Source: Pocillopora verrucosa | Lineage: Eukaryota > Cnidaria > Anthozoa > Scleractinia > Pocilloporidae | Assembly: GCF_036669915.1 (NCBI RefSeq) | Contig: NC_089321.1 | Location: 20,568,770-20,632,769 of the forward strand | DNA length: 64,000 bases | Direction: 5' to 3' | Part shown: one piece after another, positions 36,501 through 49,300 of the stretch | How the letters are laid out: every line of letters starts with the position of its first letter | How positions within the stretch are numbered: the first letter of the stretch is position 1 | Notes under the pieces: model-generated | Databases searched by the model: none | Seen by the model: only the letters and a program-made list of their open reading frames with translations | Told to the model about the DNA's origin: nothing | Translations under genes and position numbers: made by a program

Positions 36501-39500
36501 TGTACCCTGTCCTTTGAGCCATCACTTTTCCCAACTTGCACAATAACTTTAATTATAATAGATTTGAGTCAAAAGCTGAACAGAACAGGATAAAAAAACT
36601 TGTGAACAAAATAATAGTTTTCTACTAACCATACTGGCCAGTGAAAGTGGATTCCCTGATGGTTTTGTCACTGTGGCAGGTCTCACAAAGCTGGTAACAG
36701 CTGATCTCCCCAGATGACTGCCATGAACTTTCTTCATTGCTTACTGCAGGAACAAACTCCAGGGCTACAACTATGCCCTGAATGTGCAGCCGTAAGTGTT
36801 CTCTGAAATGAACCTCTCTCAGAATAAACCCAAGGTTAACTGTGGTTATTAGATCCATTGGTGCCTCAGGAGAAAATGTTCTCTTGTACAAATCAAGAGA
36901 CTCAGGGAGGGGTGGAAAGTCATAGTACCCACCCACACAAGACTTTCTGAGAAGCTGTTTAGCATCTGTAGTTTGACGCCATCTGATGACTTCATTTACA
37001 GCTTTTGCTTCAGTAAAGGGTTTGTCTTTCACATCCAATGGCTGTCTCAAAAGGTAAACCTGTGATTCTCTAGTTGTTGTAAGGTAGCATAATTTGCGGT
37101 GTTTCGATGCCTGAGCCTCAATTTTAAGCAGCATTCGTGCACAAACGAGAACCGTTCCTGGTGTGATGGCATCAAAGACTTGGGGTTGTGAGGAAGCATA
37201 CAGATGGAGAATAAATGGCATAGAGCTTGTACCTAAAGTACAAATGGAGAACTACTCAGTCAAACAAGAAATGTTATCATCGTGTCAGATTGGAGTACTG
37301 TCTCTAACAGTTTAACAAGGCTGTGGTTTAAGAAGAACCACTAAGTGCCTAAGGGTAGTGATGTAATAAATTCAGCTGTTTCACAATCAAGGGTACATTT
37401 TTGAGGTCAGGAATGGGTCAAAAATAAAATTTCATGTTTCAAGAAATAAAAGTAATCTGTAGGTAGCTTTATTCTCTGAGTGTACCAACCTGAAATATCT
37501 TTGCACAAACTGCCTTACTTCCATTTAAAGAGGTCACTTTAGAATGACCTTTAAGGGGGGTATGGACACTACATTCTTCATTTCTGATACATTCTTCATG
37601 TAAAATTTTGTCTATAATGTATCTAGTTTTCACATGTCCCTATGGTAAGCGATGTAGGAGCACTATTTGTGACAGAAAAACATTTATCTTTCAATTTTAA
37701 TTACATCAACAGAAATTTATTTGGAAAACTATAATGTAACTACAAAAGCAGTGGAAAATATTCAATGAAAGCAACAAACATTCAATCCTATACAGTGAAA
37801 ACAGTTTTCTCATTTTGTTTTTCCATTTCCTCAAACCTCTTGTTTCATATTTTTATGTGCTTCCTTTTATTAGCATTTTTTCTGGCTTCTCGTTTCTTCA
37901 CCACTGATGATCTACCAGGTTTGGCCTACTGTGTTACCTGGGATTCCTTTATCTTCTCCCTAAAAATTCTCATCTCAAGCCTTTTTTCTCTCTCTTTCTG
38001 CCTTCTTAACAAATGGTGGTGCTCAAGGTACTCCTTCCTTGCCTGTCTACTCTTTTTCTTTCTTTCTTTCTCTATCTTTCTGATGTGCTTCAGCAAGACA
38101 GACAGGGTCTTCCTTAATTCTTGCCCTTTGCCTTTGCTTCTTAAGTGTATAGAGCATTTTTTACCACATAATCCATAATTCTTCCAAATTGTGACCAATT
38201 TCCACAATTCTTTTTTCATTTTGTTCAACACAATGTTCTCTTCCATACTATGTCATAATACATTTCCTGCTTGTTACCAGTTTAAAAATAAAAGCATGTA
38301 ACATCACACAAGGAAAAAGGGTTCCCTTGATTGTGAAACAACTGAGTAATAAAATATTCAAGTTGTACAAGTTGCTAAACAATAAAAGGTAGTCACCCTT
38401 AACAGACAATTTCCAGTAGAACACAACCCCAATTAGTCTATAATTATAAACACCTAACTGTACTAATCAACCTGAAGTTCTGACAAAAAGAAGGAAGAAA
38501 AACTAATTCTTTATAAATTTTGTAACCAAGCTAGTGTGAACATACATGTACAGTAACTTAGGCAAATACAGCAAAAGAGACTGCCTTGCATCCTCTTACC
38601 ATCTAGCAGGTGCACCCATTTACTGGTCCAGAAAGACGACTTGTTCCCCTTTCTTTTTCTGCTGTCTCGGCTGACAAACATCACAACTCCCACAACATCG
38701 CATATTAAGCCTGAACAGTAGTTTGCAAGTGACCTCCGTTCAATAAATCTGCAAGAAACTCATCAGAAACAAAAAAATTGCTTATCTCTGGGCATTGGAT
38801 TGTTGCAGTGGCTGGATGTAAACAGAATAAATTTCCTGCCAATCATACACAAACACATTTATCAGTTTGTTATGTTGTTACCAATACAAGAATTAACAAT
38901 AAACTATGATGAATGATGTGTTTTGTGGATAGTGTTGACGATTAGTTGACCAACAGTCCACTGATATCTGATTTATAGTTGACTGATTGTTGACGGAGCC
39001 TCTCACAAACAACTAGCTGCAGTCTTGGTTGAGATTTCAACCGACTATTCCAAAAGATTTGGCCAACCATCGACATTAGAGGCATGTTTAATGAATATCG
39101 CACTGCTGCAAAAAAAACCTAACAGATCAAAGAAAAAGTCATGATGAAAAAAAATTTCAAAGAGTATTTTATAATTTCTTTTTCCACCTAGTTTTAAACA
39201 TTTCTCACCTATAGGGTACACCAGGTAACCTCCATCCTGGTCCAAGCTCGTTCGGTGCCAGTTTATATACTTCTGCTGTTGGGTTAGTAGGATTCACAGA
39301 TATCTCGATGCTCGTGGAAGCACTTGTATTGTAGACTGCGTTACTTCTTTGATTGAACCTTCGGTTTATACGGTAATTCAAGAGGGCCACAATGTCTCCT
39401 ACTTGTAGATAGTTATACAAAAGCACGCAAAACGAACTCCAAATGCAAACAGAAACCGTCGCAGTGCGATCCTCAAGTTCAAGGTACGCTTGATAGGGAT

Positions 39501-40221
39501 ACCTTCTCTTCTCGTCCGAAGCTTTTCCGTAGTGATTCAGCCTAGTTTTGCTAACCACTCTCCCAATAAGTGCTGGAAATGGACGCGGAAGAGCTTTCCA
39601 AAACATATTAAGATCATGAATTGTGATTGCATTGGTTATAGGGTTCACAGGCTGCAAATCTGGAGCACTAAACCACCTCTCTCCAAAGCAGTCTTCGTCG
39701 TTCCATAACGGCAAATAGTAACCGCGAGAAGCTGCCAGTGGTATTTCTTGCTTTTCGTTAGGTGCTGCATCTTCGCAAAATTGGATTTCCTCTCGGACTA
39801 CATCACAATTCTCTGAGGCCAAATTTAAAATTTGAATACTTTGAAGAATGACGAAAGGCACTTGTTCCAACGATTCTTCGTCGATCAAAGAACTGCATTC
39901 GGTGACAGTCACAACAGAGTTTTCTCGCAGTTTGTTCTCGTAAACCAGCGAATTTAAAGAGGTTGACAACAAGCATTTCGTCTTGTAACGACCATCAGTA
40001 ATGACAATGTCGAAAGCATCAGTAGAATCAGGGTCTAGAATTGGAAAGCTCCTGTCAACAATGTATCTGAAGATGTCCAAGACTTTCACCGTAAATACTT
40101 CCTGCATTTCATCTCTGCCTGCAACGGTTTTTATCCGTGAAATACAGCCGGGAGTAAGCATTTTCAACTGAATTGATACTTGAACGTTTGGATGGAGTCC
40201 AACGCCATTCCTCCTTTTCAA
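33577..40221 (-). CDS. RADX: RADX orthologue (RPA1-related single-stranded-DNA-binding protein), complete
   Basis: Six minus-strand exons: 40221-39209, 38748-38600, 37232-36630, 36358-36251, 34891-34748 and 34322-33577. They total 2763 nt, or 920 aa (human RADX is about 855). All borders are GT-AG and in frame. Recognised RADX blocks: [16 protein letters not shown] and [17 protein letters not shown] (N-terminal OB region), [19 protein letters not shown] and [10 protein letters not shown] (second OB), [29 protein letters not shown] joining exons 2 and 3, [20 protein letters not shown] with [11 protein letters not shown] (third OB), and C-terminal [20 protein letters not shown] and [12 protein letters not shown]. 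Exons 4-6 form a Ser/Lys-rich linker before that C-terminal block. In vertebrates RADX binds single-stranded DNA at replication forks and limits RAD51. The 40221 Met is the first in frame. Divergent from FTCD. Confidence 0.93.
34905..35057. repeat. 76-bp tandem duplication in RADX intron 4, beside the exon 5 acceptor
   Basis: Two nearly identical copies each begin agttgttata(t/c)cgtcgat (34908 and 34984) and continue through ctacccct(c/g)cacgcacg to ttctgttggcc(c/t)atcaaac. The first copy begins about 15 bp from the acceptor of exon 5 (exon start 34891). Confidence 0.85.
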
Positions 40222-40353
40222 ACGACCTCATACCCAGGCCGACGTCAGACACTATTACGCGTCACGAATAACGCCTGGATAAAAGCGTTTCGTGACACTC
40301 GGCTCGACTTAGTCTTCATCAACATCGACGCAAGTGTTGTAAACAAAGTATTT
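40222..40353. promoter_or_regulatory. 132-bp divergent promoter interval between RADX and FTCD
   Basis: The two start codons face away with only 132 bp between them. In the middle, gtcacgaataacgc (40261-40274) and gcgtttcgtgac (40285-40296) form an inverted pair with perfect 8-bp outer halves. A ggataaaag string, weakly TATA-like, sits between them. Function as a shared promoter is inferred from position. Confidence 0.5.
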
Positions 40354-43300
40354 ATGGCTCGTATCGTTGAATGTGTTCCAAATTTCTCCGAAGGACGAAA
40401 CAAAGAGGTGATCGACGCCATAGCACAAGCTATTGCTTCTGTTGATGGTTGTTCACTTCTTGACGTGGATCCAGGCGTGTCCACAAACAGGACTGTTTAC
40501 ACATTTGTCGGTTCGCCTGAGAATGTGGTGGAAGGAGCTTTGAATGGAGCAAGAATGGCAATGCAGTTGATTGACATGACAAGTCACCAAGGTACTGCTA
40601 TTTGTTTGGTTTAAGTTTTTTTTATCATGAATATAAAGCGAACATTAATTATTAATTTTGAGTATGAAGTATCAAAAAATGATCGCGTGAACGCGTAACT
40701 CCCAGAAGTGATTAACAAGCAACTTCTCCCTATAATATCCATACATTATTCAACAAGCAGGTAATAAGAATACTCAAACTTATCAGGTAAAAGTTTATAT
40801 CTTGATGTGATACCCATTTCTTCCCACTAATTTATAAAGAGATGTTCAGCAGCTAAAGGGGAGAATTGACAATCATATCCAGAGAATTAAAGGGTTGAAA
40901 ATTATTTCTACATTGTAGCAAGTCATATTAAGAGTTTCTTCATTTCCTGTACAGATTAATTGAGAAAATGTTTAAAAAATAAAGTGACATTGATCCTACA
41001 ATCTCGAATTGATGCTTGTAGAATATATTGCATACATTTACAGAGTGAGATTGTTTTAGGTCCAAATAAACTCACTCACAATCATAGATACAGGTATGTA
41101 TAATTAATGAGGTTTATAGACAAACCTCGCCTTTTCTATCAATGACCATTACAATCTGATACTAGTTTACTGGATGTAATAATTTTCAAAATTCTCTATG
41201 CAATTTAAATATTTCTTAAAGTATCAGCAAGTGCCATTTGAATTCTATTTGTTGCACATACAATCTGAAATTGCACAAGTTTTCTTTGTGATCTCTCTCT
41301 CACAGGCAAAACCTGTCAAGCAACTTTATAAGAGTGAGGAGGGGGAAGGGAGTAGTGGAGGAGGAGTGGTGTAACATGTAGCTACCTAAGGGGCGAACTG
41401 TCAGGAAATCTGTCCTAGAAATATGGCAAAATTCTGGAATGGGGGAGGGGGTGAAGGGAGACCTTTGTTGAGCTTGAAGCTTGTCAAGGGGAAGTATGAA
41501 TACTCTCATTTATTCTATTTCAACAGGAAATGGATAACTTTTGGTGATGTTGACAAATATTGGCTCTTACAGGACTAAACTTGTTACAATTTATATTATT
41601 TTATTATGATTAGGAGTTTCCTGTTATCTTAAAATAGAAGCACTTTTATTTCCAGGAGAACACAAAAGGCTTGGTGCCTTAGATGTCTGCCCCTTTATTC
41701 CTGTCCAGGGTGTAACTATGGATGACTGTGTTCAGTGTGCAAAAGTATTTGGAGAGAGAGCAGCTATAGAGCTTGGAATACCAGGTATCTCAAAATTTCT
41801 ATAACAAATTGATATTATGAGATATACTGTGAGTTGGCTGAGATGGATTGTTAATGATAGTTCTGATAACAATAGTTACTATGAGCAAATTGTCAATCAA
41901 CTCTTAAATTTTGAAGTCAAAGTTGTATAGCTGTGAATGTACACTGAATATAAACCTGAACATGTCTAATGATTTCCAAAATGTTCTACACAAATTTTGT
42001 AAGGTGCTTATAGGGGGAATTTGTTTAACAATCAAGAGATTCTTTAGTTGTTGATCATTTCCTTCATTCTCATGACCTTTACAATGTGTTATTCAGGGGT
42101 GATATTACAAGAAGAAATTATTGCTAAGTTACTTTTAGGGGTAAAAAAATAAGGGTTGATAAAGTGAGAACAGAAAATCAGAAAACAAAGTAAATTTGAA
42201 AGACTTGATTTGCTGGAAGGAAACCTTACTAAGAAAGTTTTTGATTATTTCCTTTTAGTATATTTGTATGGATATGCGTCTAATACAGAACATCGAAAAA
42301 CTGTCCCTCAAATTAGGGCAGGGGAGTATGAAGGACTTGCTGAAAAGGTAACTCCACCTTACAACTTGAAATGTTACACTGTGCTTATATCTTAAAATAA
42401 GATCTAAACTATCCCACTGTATATTAAATAGTATACATGTAACTCTGAACTAGATTATTGTAAGAAATATTTTTATGGGTAAAATGATGTAAACTTTTGA
42501 CTGACTTGTATGTCTATGAGCCATCTTAGGAAAAAAAGGCATATTTGTATAGTTATTATATCAAGCCTTTGTGTTCTATGTATGATGCAAGAGTTTATCT
42601 GTCCATTAAAGGGGAACTGAGGCTTAAAATTTTAATTTTTTTGCATCCATTTCTAGTTTTCTATTATGCTGTATACAATGTTTCTTAGAGCTTCTTGAGT
42701 AATTTTGAGATGTGTCTGAGAAAAAGTTGACCCTGCAGGAAATTATGAAATTGAAGACAACCAGAAAATTGCACCACCTGTATTAAACTCTTCCACTCCC
42801 AAGATCTTATTAGTAATTCACCTTACCATTGCCATTCAATTCTTTTGATAGTAGTTTGGATAATTTTTTTCTGCTTGATATTGTATTGATAAGACATCCC
42901 AATTTAAAAACCTACTTCACCAATTGAAAATGGACATGATACTTTACGTATCTTAGTTCCTGAATGAACCAATCAGATCTCAAATACATTTTTAATGAGA
43001 TCTTTAGGGAATAAATTACTATGTCACTCATGGGAGTTAATGAAAAATGAACTCAAGTCATATGTCATCCAATAGATTAAAAAACCAGAGTGGAAGCCAG
43101 ACTTTGGTCCAGTTGAGTTCCTTCCTACCTGGGGAGCTACCATTGCAGGAGCAAGGAAGTTCTTGATTGCTTACAATATTAACATTTTGGGAACAAAAGA
43201 ACAAGCTCACCGACTGGCACTGAATCTGAGGACACAAGGCAGAGGTCCCGATCAGGTGAAAATTATGTCAGATTTTTTTCCATTTAATTTTGATTTTACT

Positions 43301-46300
43301 CAACTTACAGACTGTACCTTCTGTCATTTGATGCCTGAGCACAGTTGTAGTTATGAATTACAATGAGTTTATCTACATCTCATTCACCTTTGTTAATGAG
43401 ATTGTTCTGATTGTTCACAGTCATTGTAACTTAATTTAAGACTGAAATGTGGGTCCCCCCTATACTTTTTATGTGAAGTGTGATTGGGCAATTTTTTTCT
43501 CATGAATAGTGATTTCAATTGACTTTTTTAATTCTTTAATTGTGATTAAAGATGATAGATCTTTTGACATCCACAAGAAAAATTTTCTTATTTAAATGTG
43601 AATTAGGAGCTTAATTAAACATGATTTGTGAACCAGCCATTTTATCATTTTGAAAATGTGCCTATTGTTCTCGAACAGCTGTGGCTAGGTTTAGATTTCA
43701 TTAAAAGACCACTAATGGTTTTTGAACAAATAAGATAAGACATCACATCATTCTTTATCATGACTTATGTGACTGAGTTTTACAAAGCAGTATATTAGCA
43801 GTATGAGGGAACTTCTGAAATATCTTTGAAGACTAGGCCTTCTTCACAGGTGTAGCCAGGATTTTTCAAATGAGTGATGGGAGGGGGGATCACACTGTGT
43901 TGAACAAAGGGCTCTCCAGTGTTTGCCATCTGAATATTGTAGGTTTTTTGCTAAAAAAAAGGCTCACAAGGAGAGAGGAACACCCCAGGATCCCCACCCC
44001 CTTAGCTATGCGTATGCTTCAGCAGTGTAATCATGCAAAAATATTGACAGAATGACAGAGCAGAGGTGATACTTGCAAATTGAAACATTCTGAAGAATAC
44101 CTGATAACCTGTTTAAGATGTACATGTCACATTCACAATGATTAGATTGGTAAGCGTTGTCTTTGACAAATGCATATTGACTGTTGTGATTACTATGGCT
44201 CTGATTTTATGACTCTGAGTCAAAGAGCTGAGCTTTAAGTTTGGAGATACAAACAATGAAAAACAGAATATTCTTTGTTAGGCAAGAGAAATGAAATGAA
44301 AAAGTGAAACATTACCAGATAAATGTTCAACTTTTGAATGTTTCTCTTATTCACAACAGCCAGGTCGCCTTTCTGAATGCCAAGGCATGGGCTGGTATTT
44401 GGAAGAAGCAAATATAGCACAAGTGTCTTTAAATCTTCTGGACTATCGTCAAGTTGGTATGCACACTGCCTTTGAAGAATGTGTGAATGATGCAAGGGTA
44501 TGGACTGGTGCAATCAGTTGTTTTTTGATCCTGTTAATGTGGCACTGACATTATCTTTAAAGTTTCATGACACTGTGAAAATTATTGACCATAGAGTACT
44601 AAAAAAAAAGCTGAAATGGAGGCGATATTTATCTAATGATCCTATGCTATCAGTATGCAGGAAGTTTGTCACAAGGGAACTCATTATGAGTTTCTGACCT
44701 ATAGCTCAGTGGTGAAGTACCCAAAGTACTAATCAGAAGGTCCTAGGTTTGGCTACTATTGGGAGCACTGGTGTTCTTTTTCTCCAACTATTGCCTGTTT
44801 AATTCACTAAATAACATCATCTTTCACCTGAAAAACTAGGCTTCAAATTTATCATCTTCTCTATGCAAAAGCATCACATTCGACATTCTTTACCTAGCAG
44901 TATGTAGGTAGTGTGTCATGATGGACATAGTTAAACAGCCTAGCCAACCACAAGTCTCTTATTACCAGTAGCTCAGTGGTAGAGCATTTGAAGAACTAAT
45001 CAGGAGGTCCTAGGTTAGACTCCTATTTAGAGCATTTGGAGTTCCTTTTCTCCAAGTATGCCTTTGTCATTCACTGAAGAACATTATTTATAACTTGATA
45101 ATTATCCAGTGGTCTGAAGTGAATAACTGTGATTATTGAAAGTGGGCTCCTTTCATTTCTTATTCGTTTCTTTCAAGTTTTTTGTTTGTATTTTTATTTG
45201 TTTGTTAGTTTGTTTTGCCTTTTGTGGTTAAAGAAAATTGGGCAATCCCAAACAGGTGGAAAGGTCCATCTCACCAGAAGTCGCAATATAATCATAACTA
45301 CTTGTAATTAAGAGTTTACAATATCTAAAAAAGAAATTTTGAACAGCAGACAATTTTAGAACCAACTTGTTCTCACTACAAAGTAAGTTAGATTGAATTA
45401 ATTACAGAAGGGATTGTCATTTCTTTGTAGGAACTGAAGCTTGCTGTTTGTGGATCTCAGATTGTGGGTCTTGTTCCTCTGGAAGCCATGTTATTGACAG
45501 CTGACTTCTACATTCAGAAAGAAAATCTTTTTATTGTAGGTGAAGATCAAAAAATTCGTTTGGTAGGTAGCTAAACATGATATTTTGAAATTTGATATGA
45601 AAGGCAGAGCTTGTGGGGGGTAAAATTGAAATCCAGCTTGCCCTTTGGACTGGTATTTACAATTGGCCCATCTTGGGCTAAAGTAGACAGTTTGGAACCG
45701 GTTTTGTAGTGAAAACAGAATCCTACACAATCAAAACGCTGTAAAAAATCACCACATCCTAATTAATACAAAAGCTAGTGTAGGCAAGGTTTAGGGGAAG
45801 GTCTTCAAACCATAAGCAATTTTATAATTACTGGATTGCAGAAAACCTACCTCCAATTTGCATCTCGTTTAATGATGCATAGTGTTCATTTTTATATGCC
45901 TTGAAATATTTTTTTGCCTTTTATAGGTGATAGAGAGACTAGGATTGAACTCAATCACTCCATTTGATCCTAAAACAAGAATAATCGAGTGAGTACAATT
46001 TGTGAAATACGCACATGAAGAACCATGTGTTTTTGAGTGGACAAATTGGTTGCAATTGATAAAACTGTTATAACAGTAATAGGAAACACGACCCTGATCA
46101 GCTGGCGACTTATTGGGTATTACTTACATTGATTGAAGGGTGAAAATGAAAGCGAAAACGAGGGGTGAGCTTTATACGGTGTGTAAGTATGTAAGGTGCT
46201 TTGTGAGTTGTTCTAAGGGAGGTACAGTTTTTGGTTTAGTACACCAATTGCATTCCGTTCCTTGAATCCCATCAATAAACTGAGTCACTGAGCCGCGTGT

Positions 46301-49300
46301 TTTTGGCACAGTGTTGAATCCTTCTCTTTCGCCTAATCGCATTCGTCATTTAAATCTACTGTCAGATACATGGTTGGTGATGTAGAAGATGGACCTCTCG
46401 TGTCGATGCCTTTCCGACAGTTTATCTACAGCTTAGGATCTCGATCATCAGCTCCAGGGGGAGGATCCGCATCTGCGGCAATTGCTGCTATGGTACGTCT
46501 TGCAAACAGTGATTGGTCGATTGAATGTTATGTTATTAAGTTAATTCCTGTTTCATCCTGAGAAAACAGGGCATAGTCTCCCTCTCCTGTCTTCCATTAC
46601 TTCATGGTTAGCGCTACTGATGGAGCTGAAATCTAAAGAGTCATCATTCTCATCATCATCGTTTATCTGCCTTTAGAAGGCGAGCAGACCTAGGAAGCCA
46701 CCGGGTTTATGGGGAGGCCTCCTCACTTACAACAATATATTTAATAAAGAATAAGTGCTGCGAATGTGCCGCTCGGCCAATTCAGTGTTTATTTAAGTGA
46801 ATTAAAGTAAGAAAAAGTAAAAAACTCGTCTTAGAGCTAAAAAGATTTGATGAACGAGTGCCTGAAACAGGAAGAGAGTTCCAAATTTTAGGACCTTGGT
46901 AGAGGAATGTAAATTGCTTGAGATTTTTCGGACAGCGTGGTCAAGGAGAACAACTGAAGGAGAAAAGATGCGCGTAAGATTGTGAGTCCCAATCACAACT
47001 AAAGAACTGAAGATCGTTGGAGTATTGAGACATGCTTTGGTTTATTAATGAAAAGTAGCTGCCAAATACTTTTTAAACATATTAGTGTTTGTTATAATCA
47101 AGGCAATTCAAACCGGGCAAAATTGAAAAACGTGGCGCGACATTGATGATAGTTACAGCAATTCAGTTGAAATCGCACTGATAAGGTTCACACTGATTCT
47201 TGGTAGAGCCAGCTTTTCGATGGCCTTGACTCCCTTATTATGTTAACATTCAACTTTAACTTATGTTAACATTCAACTTTAACTTAAAGGGTAAAGTCGG
47301 GAAAGGGCATATTTCGTACTGATCCCAGAGGCTCTTCTTTGTTGTTTAAAATTTATTGTTTGAATTTGTTTGTTTATTTGTTTTTGCCAGGGTGCTGCAC
47401 TGGCGACCATGGTTGGCTGGTTATCGTACGGAAACAAGAAATTCGAAGCGTTGGATTCACAGATGAGGACACTTATTCCTCCACTGAGACAAGCAATGTT
47501 TGATTTTATTCCAATGATTGATGCGGACACCAATGCATTCAGTGGATTCATGGTAAATTTGAATTTATATTATGTTCGCGCTCTTTTACAAGTCGTATCC
47601 TTGGCTGTACTCGTTTGTACTCGACCGCTCTTGTGTTCTCTCGACGGCTCTCGTGCGCTCTCAAAAGCTGTTATGTACTCCCGAAATTAAATGAGCAATG
47701 TTGGGGATACTTGAATAATTGCAATAATGGGGACAAAAATTCATCGTTTTCTACAAGAGGAACAGCCTAGCTACATGATTGTTTCTTTATGAGAGGATCG
47801 TATTTCTGTTTAAAATATTTGAATTTACCTTCTTCAAATTTATGATGAATTTTCAACTTTTCAGGAAGCGAAGAAACTTTCAAAAACTACTCCTGAAGAA
47901 GAGGAAATGTAAGATTTTAAAGGCTCTGTACTGTTGGTGTTACCTATATTAGCTTTTATTAGAATTCATTGATTTGAAATCATCGATACGACATTGCAAA
48001 AAATGCCAACAGTTAAAAGAGGAAGACCCATCTGCAAGGGAAGACAATGAAGGAGGTCTCATTTTCAGTACAAGTGCAACTCTTTGTGTTCCTAACCTAG
48101 CGGCATAATAAAACTGGCCTTTCCTTGGCAACTAAACCTGCACTAGAGATCATCGTGTTTCGAACAACTCAACCTGATATTTTTGGCTCGAACGTCTATT
48201 GACATGACCCTGAGCGATCGAAGGTCTTGATATTAATGTTGGATACTATCTTTATCAACATCAAGCACCATTGTTGCTGCAGACTGTTTGGCATAGATAT
48301 CTGCTGGCGATATTCTAAAGCTCCTCAACCAGTACTTATTGCTTTGCGTCTTTCGATAATTTTATGACTTTTGAAATGCCGCTGTTAGTGTCTTATTACA
48401 CCTGTAGATCTTGCTACTACCCGTACAAGCAATGAAAAACTTGCAGCATGTTTTTTAGGAATGAATTTTGGACCTATAACTGCAATATTGTTGTTATTTT
48501 TGTGTGGTATTTCAGACGTGAGAAGGCATTGCAAGATGGGCTCAAATCCGCTGTTCAGGTCCCTCTTAATGTTATCAAAACAGCTACCAAGGTGTGGAAT
48601 CCGATGGTAGAGCTTGCTAAAATTGGAAATATCAATAGCAAGTCTGATCTGCAGGTAGGGAGTAAAAAACTTGTATGAGAACATGTCTAGTAGTGCGGAT
48701 GTACGCATGTCCAGCTGCCCTTTCTGGTCACTCTCATCTTACTTTTCGTTTGAAATAATGGACATTGGGGTTGAGTGGATGGCACAGTTATGCATATCTA
48801 TGTCTTCCTCGAAACTGAAAGTAGTGCTACCCTTTCTGGCTACATAAAAGTTTAGTTTGCGGAACCCCTTTTCCCGTTTTTAATGTTAGATGAGAGCAAG
48901 ATGCAAACTTTTGTCACATTAAGATGGGCCTGGTCGAAATACACACAAAGCAAAGTTTCACAATCCCCGGCTGTGACCATTGTTGGAGGTACAACGTAGG
49001 AGTGGCACATAAGGGCAGGACTTTGGTGCCCTCGTAACAGAACGGAGTATCTGACGAGAATTTATTATATGTTTTGCTTCATAGGTTGGTGCTCGAAGTC
49101 TGGAGACAGCCGTATGGGGCGCATTCTACAACGTGAAGATTAACTTAGAGGACATAAGTGATGAAACTTTTAACAAAGAAGTAAGTAATATGCGCTCTCA
49201 ACCATCAGCACTTATTAGTATTAAATTGTCACTGACAGTCATCTCAAAGTGATTTCCAAACACACAGGTTAAGAGAGACTGCTATTGTGTCTCTCAGTTA

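Noticed and set aside
44699..45100. Functional tRNA genes
   Set aside because: A- and B-box-like segments are present, but no acceptor stem or anticodon arm pairs properly. Treated as SINEs instead.
46640..46996. Possible reverse-transcriptase C-terminal remnant in FTCD intron 8
   Set aside because: The minus-strand peptide faintly resembles the end of a non-LTR retroelement polyprotein, but no catalytic motif is present and the similarity is too weak to call.
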